A DNA stretch of 64,000 bases from Rhynchopus sp. YZ270_cl-10 (GCA_964035575.1 OZ037873.1:1364001-1428000); one strand, 5' to 3'. Positions 46,001 to 55,043 are shown, counted from the stretch's first letter. A program made the numbers and translations. The notes: a model not told the origin generated them from the letters alone.

Positions 46001-46255
46001 GAGGTGCGTGTGAAGGTGGAGGAGATGGATGATGATGAGCAGGAGCAGGAGGAGGACCTCGACACCGCGATGGAGGGGGCGGATCGCTCGCTTGCTCTGT
46101 CAGTGGAAGGCATCCCTGACCAGAAGAAGCAAGCGAGGGTGAGGGAATTGCTGAGGGCGCAGAGCGAGGCTTGGATGTGGACGGAGGAGGGCGGACGGAG
46201 AGGGGGGGTCTTTTCCCGTGCCTCACCATGGGGTCGCCGGTGCCTTCTTCTGTGA
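37088..46255 (+). CDS. LINE A polyprotein: OTU, C2H2, RT, RLE, OTU, zinc finger
   Basis: The frame is open to 36593. ATG 37088 is the first Met after the minisatellite; the true start may be further in. Numbered from 37088: Ser/Asn/Arg low-complexity region (20-690); basic region shared with LINE B; OTU-like protease 1 with Cys1056 (NDCGY) and His1173 (DSHFEAV); C2H2 finger (CPFDGC...HMRRH, 1236-1267); reverse transcriptase with YLDD at 1747; restriction-like endonuclease with a Cys/His knuckle near 2091, RPGD Asp2137 and LDITH Asp2153; OTU-like 2 with Cys2396 (GDCAF) and His2514 (GHYEPL); Cys-rich finger 2563-2597; K/E/Q coiled coil. It copies its RNA at a nicked target site. The last residues are out of frame with the family's C-terminal domain. 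Confidence 0.8.
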   Translation: MRRKALLGALWVVLHVCISSSSRCYTNSSSNSSNSSNSSNSSNSSNSSNSSNSSNSSNSSNNISCINSSSRSTNSRSGSFLCYNSFLISGRSPIPPLFYPKKRPLEPNNPSSCSFDSSNKNVCGGNKVKNCCHNNPHPPSPHDIPKKRQCMPNHISGCNCDSSKNEIFGVLGGVPVSPLVCSSSSSKGLYCSSSNSRLYSFFTSSSKGFSSSGSNSRSNSRHNSSLNSSSNGFCSSKSVSKSSSSSSSNSRHNSSFNCSSKDFFSSSSNSRSNSRHNSSFNSSSNGFCGSSSNGGSSSVSNSSSSSSSNSVSKSSSSSSSNSRHNSSLNSSSNGFCSSSSNSVSKSSSSNRHNSSFISSSKDFCGSSSNGRSNSSSNSRLNSSFNSSSKDFCSSGSNSRSNSVSKSSSSSSSNSRHNSSFNCSSKDFGSSSSNSRSNSRLSSSFNSSSKDFCSSVSNSRSSSSSNSRHNSSLNSSSNGFCSSSSNSVSKSSSSNRHNSRHNSSFISSSKDFCGSSSNGRSNSSSNSRLNSSFNSSSKDFCSSGSNSVSKSSSSSRHNSSLNSSSNGFCSSSSNSVSKSSSSNRHNSRHNSSFISSSKDFCGSSSNGRSNSSSNSRLNSSFNSSSKDFCSSGSNSRSNSVSKSSSSSSSNSRHNSSFNCSSIDFCSSSSNSRSNSSTNINSRRSNNNLGGGERGMLVFGVSLEGREGQSGCVMMRVWQKGCVQIEFWFDWWCNLWEVFTSLRQPDPCWVVEAPEWGVFVSFAVLDLWKDRRAPTLSHLILWLVGRRTRRTRRGHRSLNWTKSQAGRLRRRKAPCNRPPSPAAHPVFRRIRVADALRGALQCVAIWVLVFVGSELGRSAPHVLGCALFRDAEVLGVGVLRGLCRVRRGWRWLEGASERVRRWTGGIRVAASLVRASVMGVGQLSVCAAEWVWVAWSAGGCLAGGVALVGVARPLGWVLLLEVRRVAARRWTRRIGMAFGMLVVSLLVLLSLLWRAVTPWDLRPAPADPEHPISLSPFALTGGCANVNAPAYTEQAVSVDATLAKFGAKRIPNVSTNDCGYVALHLWDHDTQPDVRAMRKQLYDTAVEVSNRLVQVLGSQEAMTEFANGVTGEAHLNHLGLQLTATASRINIVVVQASEENPLVRITPGSKRVAKSYAESFQAKLPTVVIALCDSHFEAVELVPEVGKTKEGMAEKMRKEARQAVLDTAHLDGIIPTNTTTTAPLATKLGHINADRVFCPFDGCRAGILSSSDAVGGLSRKGLLQHMRRHQADGAYIPDELLGHLGMSRCANDQCDMLLPQSKEVCNTCTVHFGEEGFTAPSPSSRGMLTDQDDLPSFEVMGTTRIQLKGGCPDKHLQLYSELFLRVLMDILEYQDEVAWKRLALFFTVLHRTRTERGGKDQERRLTSTWGKDLEAWKAGQYVALWEQTVEERKPRPSGWSDEDTDEGRRKRTIAKARAGLPSQAMSCATSDGLAPQTPATLEKLQTKHPAAADSKALEQADWPQPQEVPPVTVVEVMKALRSMPKSSAAGPSNVTGAHLRTLCLQRRAKGTLAALAAVLTSLARGNAPVEVAEFFAGANLVALRKPAKGPGLEEDVRPIAVGDTLRRLVGKILSARVRVPARTLLLRGNQVGVATARGAAVATDVISQYAVRNRGKGKVILKIDYRNAFNCVDRLSMLRAVDANLPELAPWVRWCYLEPSSLFYGGDTIRSQRGAQQGDPLGPLLFSLTIHQMALELKGHPGLDGTLWYLDDGSLRGSPKAVFEAYQVLCTRSSELGLEVNANKCELISTGGVSKEDLEAVGFTLNEGGQDAMGEGGFRLLDVDGFDFLGIPIGSAAFCEEYMAQKVDDSRRNLEALVDLGDSQAAFYVLRYCEGYCRMVFYMRGIPQCAEYLTAFDDLIDRCLAALLHDPDGALPELARAQAALPVALGGLGIRRTVDHRTAASLASQSGNLQLSQALDPAFTWDDERWNSAAEEYNSRVPVAFHVDRAQPKKILEQQSLSSAVIDAQADKLMQQLCMRDRARMKSLLLPLSGTYLTATPSARNQMSSADFAVVTRFRLGVAIHAEGTTCSACQGGQKRVVMDSFGDHTFGCPYSKHRVARHNALRDSVYRAAQGAGLDPALEETVRVDLESKKRPGDVYLPVGVAENGPRCLDITHVCPTLPSYRTGASKFVGWSAKNQGQVKREKHERDLNKINTKFSPIVFEAFGGAGDEANLLIAQLGGLTTGQTSHLTGSAELRIRESIAVAYQKKVASSFLERGAMCVGIATLKREPCVEVDVAPSAEDMDRFGRRSAGAVEPLCDDANPDDDMSRPAPDRSEEQQGKRKRDVKPDHVEPPRKRTGRFDSATVIPEGPGLDVVREWEFLRECPAAQRPRATEQAAKLGASKVTWSFVAGDCAFEALLFATGRTDLSVEGLRQAAVKKVQGRADLSSAAVPNFGVWQRLMTSGDRGDQRTWADAIAVAGAGEALEVSVVILNEFARPSLMVPRKRPKAVVLLLHSGDQDAADGSGSIPGHYEPLTMDPALQQHILSFEATGGKGECQSERPMAFVGAREAEASNTLLQCEQCSKLFDASDAHFCCHTCGGLACLHCAQGSKHCPLSQIGRAEYFSALSFLHSNVPAQAASAEGSGDPPPKRAPSPAVPAPEGEDVEEVDTPMAGEEGQQAEQKQQKHEKQRKQQKQQQQKADQEKKEALQRASDAWQQALEVRREHRRSWGPDLAALRGTFGDRQQELSRFLEEQNVRLDQAKAADRHRVEELTARHKRELAEDAKRMHAQYLEDCDRHPEAGESLRAEYDRQRCERHYAFAAKHESEQKATTLLLTAVNLSRQLEAERMVAYGRCFGVVCEGRLFLPCHAVRRAVGDDPEGLEPDCVGDWMALFGPQGASPCPGEFLYCWATQQPWSGNGEGDGDCPESVVARQAVRKIAGEAGYCDTWGKTSAVIVVREGRVSWGTPSRDQLEEEVGRQAEAADSEVRVKVEEMDDDEQEQEEDLDTAMEGADRSLALSVEGIPDQKKQARVRELLRAQSEAWMWTEEGGRRGGVFSRASPWGRRCLLL
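37139..39140 (+). repeat. CAG-rich low-complexity region with higher-order repeats
   Basis: About 2 kb of (AGC)n-derived sequence. A pure AACAGCAGC run near 37170-37270 passes into imperfect 30-60 bp modules, with a 264-bp higher-order duplication (blocks near 38500 and 38764). Two embedded copies of a PIPP.YPKKRP...SFDSS module at about 37361-37442 and 37500-37580 recur in LINE B. Since CAG/CTG lacks stops, most of the six frames are open here, so openness alone does not show coding. Confidence 0.85.
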
Positions 46256-46890
46256 CGAAGTGGATCTCCCTGTTCCACTACCGTCAGGGAGAGAAACAGG
46301 ATGGCAGACCCTTGTTGTCACTCCCCCTCTCTACCGCTACTTTCACTCAGTGGTATGAGGTGATGAAGGTGGTGGGTTTGCATGAGTGGTCGGTTAAGGA
46401 AAAGTGCAAGGCAAAGTCGACGTTGCATGCCCTGACGGACAACCGGAGCAGTAGGGGGCAGGCCTTTGCAGCGGAGAGTACAAGGAGGGAGAATGAGGCA
46501 CGAGCGGCTCGAGAGGGAATAGGCCGACAACCTCAAGCCTCCTCTTCTTCTTCTTCTTCCTCCACCTCTGCAGGCCGTGGCACTACAACCTCCATCGCCC
46601 AACCTGCAGTCTCCACTTCTTCCTCCTCCTCATCGGCAGGCCGTGGCAATGCAACCTCCTCCGCCCAACCTGCTCCTTCCCCAGCTCCCAAAGGACCCCA
46701 GCGCCATGCAGCTCAGGGTAGGTCCAACACGTCGAACGTGTTCACCGACGCAGTGGCACAAGCGACGCAGCATGTGCTCTCGCCCCAGGTGGTGCAGAGA
46801 GGGCGCAATGGTCGCGGTGGTGGACAGAAGGGGAGACAGAGCGGAGGAAAGCAGGGGCAAAAGGGGAATAAGAGGAATAAGAGGCATTAG
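46171..46890 (+). CDS. LINE A C-terminal domain in shifted frame
   Basis: This frame carries GGLFPCLTMGSPV...FHYRQG...W...KCKAKSTLHAL. In LINE D the same region (GGFYPCLSMGQPV...FHHRQG) is fused in frame to the coiled-coil region, so the domain belongs at the end of the long protein. The frames change at or near a G7 run (46202-46208): a mutation, a sequencing error, or programmed slippage. Ser/Thr-rich and Gly/Lys-rich basic tail (QKGNKRNKRH). Confidence 0.7.
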   Translation: MDVDGGGRTERGGLFPCLTMGSPVPSSVTKWISLFHYRQGEKQDGRPLLSLPLSTATFTQWYEVMKVVGLHEWSVKEKCKAKSTLHALTDNRSSRGQAFAAESTRRENEARAAREGIGRQPQASSSSSSSSTSAGRGTTTSIAQPAVSTSSSSSSAGRGNATSSAQPAPSPAPKGPQRHAAQGRSNTSNVFTDAVAQATQHVLSPQVVQRGRNGRGGGQKGRQSGGKQGQKGNKRNKRH

Positions 46891-47870
46891 AGTGAGAGTT
46901 AGAGGGAGAGAGTGTGTGTGTAGATGCGTGTAGAGAATGACAGTTTGCCCCATGTTTATTTTTAAAAACCCTTTTTATTTTGTGTTTTTTGTTCTTTTCA
47001 TGCCCCCCCCCTTTCCTTTCCCCTTCCTTTTGTTAATATTTTTGGTTGGCTGCTGGCTAGGACGGGTCTACCCCAGCGACGGCCCTTAGCCCTTGGACGA
47101 GGGTAGAGGGCAGTCTCGGAGTAAGACCTGTCTAAGAGCCAGGCCAGTGGCATCAGGAGCCATTGGGCCACTTTTATAGATTGTGCAGTAGAGTAGAGTT
47201 TGTACAGAACTCTTGTCCTTTGAGTTCCTTTTTTCACTCCTTTAGTTTTTCATTTTTACCTTGTGAAGGTCAATTTCATTTTTCATTTTTCAAAACCACC
47301 ACAGGTAAGCACGAGACCCACCATTGTTGTTGTTGATTTTGTTGTGCGTTATTGTTGTTTTCCCCTTTGGGTGTCAGTCAGTCGGGTCAGGTCACACTTA
47401 CAGAAGTTCTCAAAAATTTTCACCAAAAAGAAAACTACTAAAAAGATTATGGAACTTCCTTTTTATTTGTTTGTGTGTTACAGAGGAAACGGCTCACTCA
47501 ATCCCCTCCTTCTCCTCCCCTCCCCTCCCCAAGACAAAGCAAAATAAAACTACACCGGTAGACAGAGCAACCCTCCCGTCCCATCCCCTCCCCTTTTCCT
47601 TTTGGGAAAAATTGCACTCACATACGACCCTTTTGCTTATTTGCAGGGAAGTGTTGGTTGTAGTTGTCCCACATGCTTTCTATTTTAGTGCCACTAACTG
47701 TGTTTTCAGGCACTGTCTTGCCAGTACAATAGTAAAGTGCCCTTGTCTGGACATGTAGCTGTTTACATACTCGCTTGACTAGTAAGTACCCCCTCTGTCA
47801 CTGGATGTAGATAAAAAAAGCGAGCCTAGGGCTAAGTTGAACAACACCAAAAAAAAAAAAAAAAAAAAAA
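46891..47870 (+). other. 3' region of LINE A, ending in an A tract
   Basis: Non-coding, T-rich. AATAAA occurs at about 47541 (AAAATAAAAC) and a run of 22 A closes the region (47849-47870), consistent with a LINE tail. No tRNA or SINE-like part seen. Confidence 0.5.
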
Positions 47871-47939
47871 TGTGCCCAGCTTTGGGCTATGGTGCTCCTG
47901 TGTGGAGCCATGGATGATGGCGGGGGTGACAGCCGAAGC

Positions 47940-48780
47940 TGGTGCAGCAACATGAGCAACATGCGCAGCAGCAGCAGCATGAGCAGGAGCAGCATGAGCA
48001 GCAGCAGCATGAGCAGCAGCAGCATGAGCAGCAGCAGCATGAGCAGCAGCATGTGCAGCAGCAGCATCGTGAGCAGGAGCACTGCCATCAACATCAGTAC
48101 CTCCCACGGTTGCGGCAGGCACGTATCGCGAGTGGGCTCCTCAACACCAACTCAGCACTCTCAGGTACCACGTTCTCGCTGCAGCAACATGAGCAGCCAT
48201 GACTGGAGTGATGGCCTCTATGGCAGCGTCTAAAGCAACAATAGCGGCTCCAACAACCACACCAGCAACATCTACACCTGCAGCAATGGCCGCAAGGGCT
48301 TCATGTGCAGCGGCTACAGAAGCTGCAGGTGCACCCCCATTCCCCCCCATTATTACCCCAAAAAGAGGCCTGTGCCCAACCCAAGCGGCTGCAGCTTTGA
48401 TAGCAGCAACAACAACAACAACTACAACAACGGTGGCAGACACTGGATGCGTGGGCGGACACTAGATGTGCGGGCGGACAGCATCAGCAGCAACAACAGC
48501 AACTACAACAACAGTGGCAGACAGTGGATGCGCGGGCGGACACTAGATGTGCGGGCGGACAGTATCAGCAGCAACAACAGCAACTACAACAACAGTGGCA
48601 GACACTGGATGCGCGGGCGGACACAGGATGTGCGGGCGGACAGTATCAGCAGCAACAACAGCAACTACAACAACAACCGTAACACCAGCAACAACAACAG
48701 CATCAGCAGCACCTGCAGCAGCACCGACAGCAACAGCAACAGCAGCAGCAGCAACTGCAGCAACAACACTGTAGGTGGGG
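47940..48780 (+). repeat. AGC/AGCATG and CAACAG repeats in LINE B 5' part
   Basis: AGCAGC-ATG repeats at about 47960-48080. A roughly 90-bp tandem module with GTGGCAGACA and GCGGGCGGACA occurs three times at about 48410-48660, followed by CAACAG repeats. This is the counterpart of the CAG-rich part of LINE A, with different detail. Confidence 0.7.
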
Positions 48781-51700
48781 GTGAGCGAGGTATGCTGGTG
48801 TTCGGGGCCAGCCTTGCGGGGCGAGAAGGACAGAGTTACTGTGTGACGTTACGGGTGTGGGGGACCTTTATCACCCCCAATGTTCACATGGGGCGTGCAG
48901 AACATGGGCTTGGGTTTGACTGGTGGAGCATCCTTTGGGAACGCCTTTCTTCTCTGCGCCGACCAGACCCCCGCTGGGTAGCCGAGGCACCTGAGTGGGG
49001 TGTGTTTGTGTCTTTCGCGGTCCTGGACATGTGGAAGGACAGACGCGCCCCTACCCTCAGTCACCTCATATTGTGGCTGGTGGGTAGGAGGGGGACCAGG
49101 AGGACGCGCCGAGGTCACAGGTCCTTGAACTGGACCAAGGCACAGGCGAGCAGGTTCCGTCGGCGCAAGGCGCCATGCAAGCGTCCGCCCTCTCAACTTT
49201 TCCGCAGGATAAGGGCAGCCGTTGTGAGAGTGGCTTTGCAGTGGGTGGCCATCTGGGCTCTGGTTTGCGTGGGGTATGAGCTTGGGAGATCGGCGCCACG
49301 GGCTTTGGGTTGTGCACTGATCCGGGACGCAGAGCTGCTGAGTGTGCTGCTGAGGAAGGGGCTCCTACAGGGCCGATACAGAGCACGTAGCGGGAGGCTG
49401 TGGTTGCGAGTACTTGCCAGCAGGGTGTGGGTTTTCATGCAGAGGTTGAGGCGACCGGCGGGGACAGGGGACGGGTGGGAGCTGTCACCTCAGAGCATAA
49501 GCCTGGCGGGTCACGAAGGTGAAGACCGGTCTCAGACGCTACTTCGAGACCGAGGCACAGCTGTCAAGCTTCATTGACGGCCTCACCAACCCTGAGGTGT
49601 GGGGCAACCACCTCACCCTACACCTGGCAGCAAATGCATGGTCCACCACGATAGCGGTAGTGCAGCCTGGGCCGAATCCAGTGGTGACGATCAACCCCGC
49701 AGCCTCATCGAAAGACTTGCGGACGCAGAAAGACCGCCGCGTCAGGGTAGTTTCACTCCTCAATAATCACTATGAGGAAGTGCAAATGGACCCAAAGAAC
49801 GCCCTGGCAATGGTCCAGTCGGCCCCCTTCGCAGAGCTTGACCCGAAAGGCCTAACAGCAACACCCATCCCTGCCATGACGAAGGAGTCGCCTTCTCCTC
49901 TGGGGGCTGATGCACCGAGGCTCTTCTGCCCTGTTCCGTGTTGCAACGGAAGCAGTCTACACCGTCCCCAGCCCTTCTCTGTTCCCGGCCTGCGCACACA
50001 CATCGGTGCACACCTGTCTTCCGGCGACCACATCCCCCACGACACCCTCAACAAGTTGGGGTTAGGACAGTGTGAAGCGTGTGGGGGGATACGGTCGGCA
50101 TCGAAGGAGACATGTCTTCAGTGTGAGAAACTGGTAAAGGCGATCGCAAAGCCCACACCCAGGGAACGCACCGCAGTGGAAAAGGCAGACGACGTTGACT
50201 TGCCGGAGTGGTGGGAGATAGCTCAAATCCCCATCAGGACAACAGATGCGATCCCCACGAGCATCGACCGTCCAGCCGCTGTGGAGTTCACCCAGGCACT
50301 TGAGGATGTGGCCGCAGTTGGCGATGAGGCAAGCTGGAAACGTTTGTGCATGTTCGCGAAGCTGGTCCTACCGGCGAAGCGAGGTGGGAAGCACCTCAAG
50401 ACGAAGGTGGCAGTCTTGCGGCAGAAGGATGTGGATGAGTGGAGAGAAGGTGAGATCGCAGCAATGTGGCGAGCAGCTGCGAATCGCACAGGCGGTACGA
50501 AGAAGGAGAAGGAGCGGAAGGAACCAACGTGGGAAGAAAGGGAGAAGGCGATGGTCCGGGAGGTGCGGAATGGGAGGATGGCAGCAGGGATGAGCCGCCT
50601 CCACAAGGGTGGGCTGGCAGAGCGTACTGAGGAATCCACAGACATCCTCCGCAGAAAGCACCCCCATGAGGAACCCCAACCTGCCACTTCTCTGCCGGAA
50701 ATTGCTTCCGAGCCGCTGAAGCCGATCGCCGCCCTCAAAGCCATAAATAGCATGGCAAAGGGCTCTGCTCCAGGTCCCTTTGGTCTGCGCGGGGATCACC
50801 TCAAGGGGTGGATGGTCAAACACCCGGACCTGAACATCTTGCCACTGATGACGCAAGTCCTGGACCTGCTGCGACGCGGGAAAGCCCCCTCCGAGACAGC
50901 TATGTTCATGGCAGGAGCTACTCTGGTGGCGTTAAAGAAGGGTGACCAAGGCGACGTCCGCCCCATCTCTGCAGGCAACACACTTCGGCGAGTCGTGAGC
51001 AAGATCGAGGTGGCGTCTGTGAGGGAAAAGGCACGAGGAGTGCTGCTGCCAGGGAGACAAGTTGGGGTGGCGGTGGACGGTGGACTGGAAGCGGCGACAA
51101 TGGTTGTGGCAGCATACGCAAAACGACACCAGGGGAGCGACAAAGTGATCGTACAGATTGACTACGAGAACGCATTCAACAGCATCTTTCGCAAGACTTT
51201 TCTGGAAGCCACAAGGAAATATCTCCCGTCCATTTCACCGTGGGTCGAATGGTGCTACAACTCCCACACCGGGCTAGTGTATGGTGACGAGATGATCCCA
51301 TCCACCAGAGGCGCGCAGCAAGGCGACCCCGCAGGGCCCCTACTCTTCTCCCTGGGGATCAAAGCACTGACAGACGAAGTGCGTGCAGTCCAGGGCATCG
51401 ACTGTAGCATCTGGTACCTCGATGATGGGACGATCATGGGGAACCCAGAGGCGGTGGCTCGAGCGCTGGAGTTAGTGAGGACACGCAGTGCGGAGCTGGG
51501 GCTGAAGGTGAAGCTGTCAAAGTGTGAAGTCATCGCCCTAGGACAGCAGACTCCGTTGGACCTGGACAGAGCTGGCCTCCCCGTGTGCAGCCACACCACT
51601 GACTTGGCGGAGACTTGCTCAGCCTGTGAAGGAAAAGTGATGAGCGTGAAGTATGTGGAGGCTTTGCGTTCCTGGGGGCGCCAATCGGGGACGACGAGTA

Positions 51701-53851
51701 CTGCGAAGCGTACATGGAGAAGAAGGTGGAGGAATTCGCGGTGCAACTGCGTCTGCTGCAGAAGGTGTCTGACTCGCAGGCTGGACTGACATTACTCCGT
51801 CAGTGCGAGGGGTTTGCACGCATGGTTTTCTACATGAGAGCCATTGGTCACGCGTGCACCCACAAGTACCTCAGCCAGTACGACAAGGAGGTAGACGCCG
51901 CCCTGGCCGCGCTTTTTGGTGATGAGGATGGAGGCCTGCCGGAAGAAGCACGGAGACAGGCCGCACTGCCATGTAGGGTAGGGGGCATGGGCGTGCGCCG
52001 CATCCGCGACCACTGGACTGCAGCAGCCATGGGAGCAAGGAGCGGCCTGCACCAACTGTGCACCGAACTGGACCCCAGCTTCACCTGGGACGCCGAAGGA
52101 TGGGAACGGACGGCAACGCTGTACAACGAGCAAGTGGCTGAAGGTGCTAGGATTGACCCCAAGCTGCAGCCAGCCGTCCCCCTGCGTCAACGTGATCTGT
52201 CTGCAGGGATCCTGGAGGAACAATTGCGGGACCTCTTCGTCAAGGGTGATGCGTACGACAAGGCGCGTCTCAATTCTCTGGCCCTCCCCCAAGCAGGGTC
52301 CTGGCTTACTGCACCCCCCACCTGGGAGCACTACATCCCTCCGATTGCATTCAAGGCCGCAGCCAGACTCCGCCTCCACCTCCCCATATACGCGGAGGGT
52401 GTCTCATGCAGGCAATGCAACCAGCCCATGGACACCAGGGGGGACCACATCTTCGCCTGCAGAATGGGTGGGCATCGTATACTGCGACATAACTCAGTAC
52501 GCGATTATGTGTATGGAGCAGCAAATGAGGCAGGTCTGAGCCCCATCCTGGAACCCAACCACCTCATCCTGGGCAACAACAAGCCCGCTGACATTCTGCT
52601 GTCCACAGGGGTCGGGGAGTCGAGAGGACGAGCTATCGATGTGACTGTGTGGACGCCGACGTCAGCGTCGATGGTGCAGGGTGCCGCAGTCGCGAAGGGG
52701 TACGCGGCGACGAAGGCGGAAACTGCCAAGAGGAAGAAGCATGGTGACGCGTGTGCGGCGGAGCGGCTGGCGTTCACACCCTTCGCCCTGGAGACCACAG
52801 GAGGTCTGGGACCCGCGGCGGCGTCGATATGGCAGCAGATGCTCCGTTTCGCAGCGGACAGGAAGCTTGGGAACAGAGTGGAGATGTCACAGAGGTGGAA
52901 TTGGGGGCTAGGGACGACGCTGCAGCGACAGATCGGGAAGGCCGCGACGGATCGAGGGTCTCTGACTGGTTGCCTGAGGGGTCCTCTGCGAGAGCGTGTG
53001 GACTTAGATCCCACCGTCGACCCGGAAGAGGGGGACTTGATACGCTTGCCCCCCGACCATCTACCTAACCTGGAAGTGACAGACGACCACCAGGGAGACA
53101 TCAGGGTGAGTGCGGAGGAGGAGCCAGAGACAGGCAACGAGAAGGAAACGGCGCCAGAGACAGCAGCACAGGACCCAACCCCCCACAGCGAACTGGAGGC
53201 CAACTTGGTGAAGTGGGGGCTGTCCCGACCGCAGGTGCCCGTGCCGTTCCGAGTAGGAGACTGTGCGTTCGACGCAGTGTGCTGGTCAGTGCGGAGCTGG
53301 AAGGTGGTGACATCGTCGACCCTTCGGTCCCTGGCGGTGGAGAGAGTGAAGAGAGATGCTGACCTGGCGAGAAATGCGATGCCCGACCTCGCGACCTGGG
53401 TGCGATGGATGAGCCTGGCAGGGAACAGGGATCGCAGGTCGTGGGCGGACCAGACAGCACTGGCGGGTCTGGCACGGGCTTTGCAGGTAGTCATTGTGGC
53501 GGTCGTGTCATCGGACTCTAAGGTGCACATCCATAGACCAGCCAGCAAGTCGAACGGGGCCGTAGCAGTGCTGCACACAGGAGCTCACGAGGCTGGCCAC
53601 TTCTCGCCGTTATGCATGACAGACAACACGTTTGCATATCTGCGAAGCCTTGCCCCCGACACCCCCCTTCCAGAGATGCAGTGCCACAGCACCGGAGCGC
53701 TGTCACGGATGGAGGAGCGCCCGGGGAGACAGGGGGAATTGCTCACGTGCGAAAACTGCGCACTCATCACCGAATGTAGTGTCCCCCACTGGTTTTGTAG
53801 TTCCTGCGAGCGCACATGGTGTGAGGGATGTGGGAGCGCCAACGCAAAGTT

Positions 53852-53957
53852 CTCCACAGCTCCACAGCTCCACAGCTCCACAGCTCCACAGCTCCACAGC
53901 TCCACAGCTCCACAGCTCCACAGCTCCACAGCTCCATAGCTCCACAGCTCCACAGCT
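53852..53957. repeat. 8-bp satellite (CTCCACAG)n, 13 copies
   Basis: Tandem CTCCACAG with one CTCCATAG unit, interrupting the LINE B coding frame (read there as STAPQLHS). It differs from the CTCCTTAG unit of the large array at only two bases. Confidence 0.95.
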
Positions 53958-54920
53958 GATTTTTTCACCCTATAAAGTTGAAAATTTTTTTTTTCGCAAA
54001 GACATTTCATGGATGTAGAAAGTACGTGACGAAAAAAAAGTACTTTTTTTCCAAAAATCGGGTTACGTGATACTTCACGTACGTGACGTTTTTTGAAAAA
54101 ATATTTTACGTGATTTACGTGATTTCGAAAAAAAAACGAAAAAAAGTACTTTTTTTTTTTTTTGAAAAATAAAAAGTACTTTTTTTTTCACGTGAAAATC
54201 AACGTACGTGAAAATATTGGAGCGTTTTCGGCCATAAAAATGCCCGAAAACACCCGCATTTGCATTTCCGGAATCCGCCCATTCTGTGGTGGGGGATATA
54301 CAGAAAAATGGACAAAATTTTAGTGACTAAAATTTTCACGAAATATGAACCCACACCCAAATGGGTAAAAAAGTACTTTTTTTTTTTCAAAAAAAAAAAA
54401 GTACTTTTTTTTTTCATTTTTCGTCACGTACTTTTTTACTTTTTTTAAAAAAAAAAAAGTACGTGAAGTACTTTCTACATCCATGACATTTTTCAGCCGA
54501 AAAAAAAATTTTTTTTTGGGCTCAGATGGGCCCAAAAATGCAAAAAAAGCAAGAATTTTGATGTTTTGAGCATCACATATTTATTCCCCGGTCATTTTCT
54601 GAACAAAACCCACCCTGTACATTTTGTATGGGCCAGTGCCTTGTCAAAAAATTTCAACAAAAAAAATTTTTTTTTCGTGAAATTTTTGACCCCTGAGTGG
54701 GTCTTTGGGCCCAAAAAATGCAAAAAAAACTTGAAAAAAATCGACAAGTTAAAATTTCAACCAATACACCCTGTTTTTGACCATAAAATGAAAGAATCCA
54801 CCCCATAAAGTAAAATTCCACCCCATAAAGCCACTTTATTTAACTCCAAAAATCAGGAGTACTCAAAATTATCACCATATGCAATAAAACTACCTTATCA
54901 ACGCCAATATGGGCCATTTT
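53958..54920. other. AT-rich region with TACGTGA words and homopolymers
   Basis: No gene. It is composed of A and T runs with many copies of TACGTGA/TCACGTA and AAAGTACTTTTTT, often as inverted pairs. From 54230 to 54620 it shares phrases with the TA-flanked element at 2116-3226 (AAAATGGACAAA...TTTAGTGACT..., CCTGTACATTTTGTATGG), suggesting a degraded relative. Confidence 0.55.
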
Positions 54921-54995
54921 TTCACTCTCGAATCGGTTCGTGCCCCTCTCGTGCCCTTCGGGCACTCGAGGAGCACTCACCGATTCTCGAGTGAA
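54921..54995. repeat. 75-bp near-perfect hairpin
   Basis: TTCACTCTCGAATCGGT pairs with ACCGATTCTCGAGTGAA. The centre is TCGTGCCCTTCGGGCAC, a stem with a short loop. Probably a tiny foldback element. Confidence 0.7.
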
Positions 54996-55043
54996 ATAAT
55001 GACCCATTATTTGTTGTTAATAAATAGCTATTATTGGTATGAA

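Larger units (their letters stand above)
36651..47870 (+). mobile_element. LINE A: RLE-type non-LTR retrotransposon, nearly complete
   Basis: No LTRs. One very long ORF has zinc finger, reverse transcriptase and restriction-like endonuclease, a second ORF carries the C-terminus, and a 3' region of about 1 kb ends at an A tract (47849-47870). The 5' limit is uncertain: either the 18-bp minisatellite or just after it. LINE B begins directly after the A tract, so A probably inserted next to B or the reverse. The reading frame is intact apart from one shift near the C-terminal end. Confidence 0.8.
47871..53957 (+). pseudogene. LINE B: decayed copy of the same family
   Basis: Coding remains in three frames: 48303-49577, 49519-51789 and 51655-53939. 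The N-terminal CAG-rich and basic regions match LINE A (VFVSFAVLD.WKDRRAPTLSHLILWLVG). An internal deletion near 49510 removed the Cys half of OTU 1, leaving the His half (NNHYEEV). It keeps the C2H2 finger, RT with YLDD (51415-51426), endonuclease knuckle and KPAD/AIDV, and OTU 2 (GDCAFDAV, GHFSPL). A second frame change lies near 51650. The zinc finger that follows is cut at CEGCG by an 8-bp satellite, so the coiled coil and C-terminal domain are missing. The RT is well diverged from LINE A, so it is a distinct subfamily. Confidence 0.85.

Noticed and set aside
36651-54000. LTR retrotransposon or endogenous virus
   Set aside because: No LTRs, no gag, protease, integrase or RNase H; the RT with a restriction-like endonuclease and an A tract indicates a LINE.
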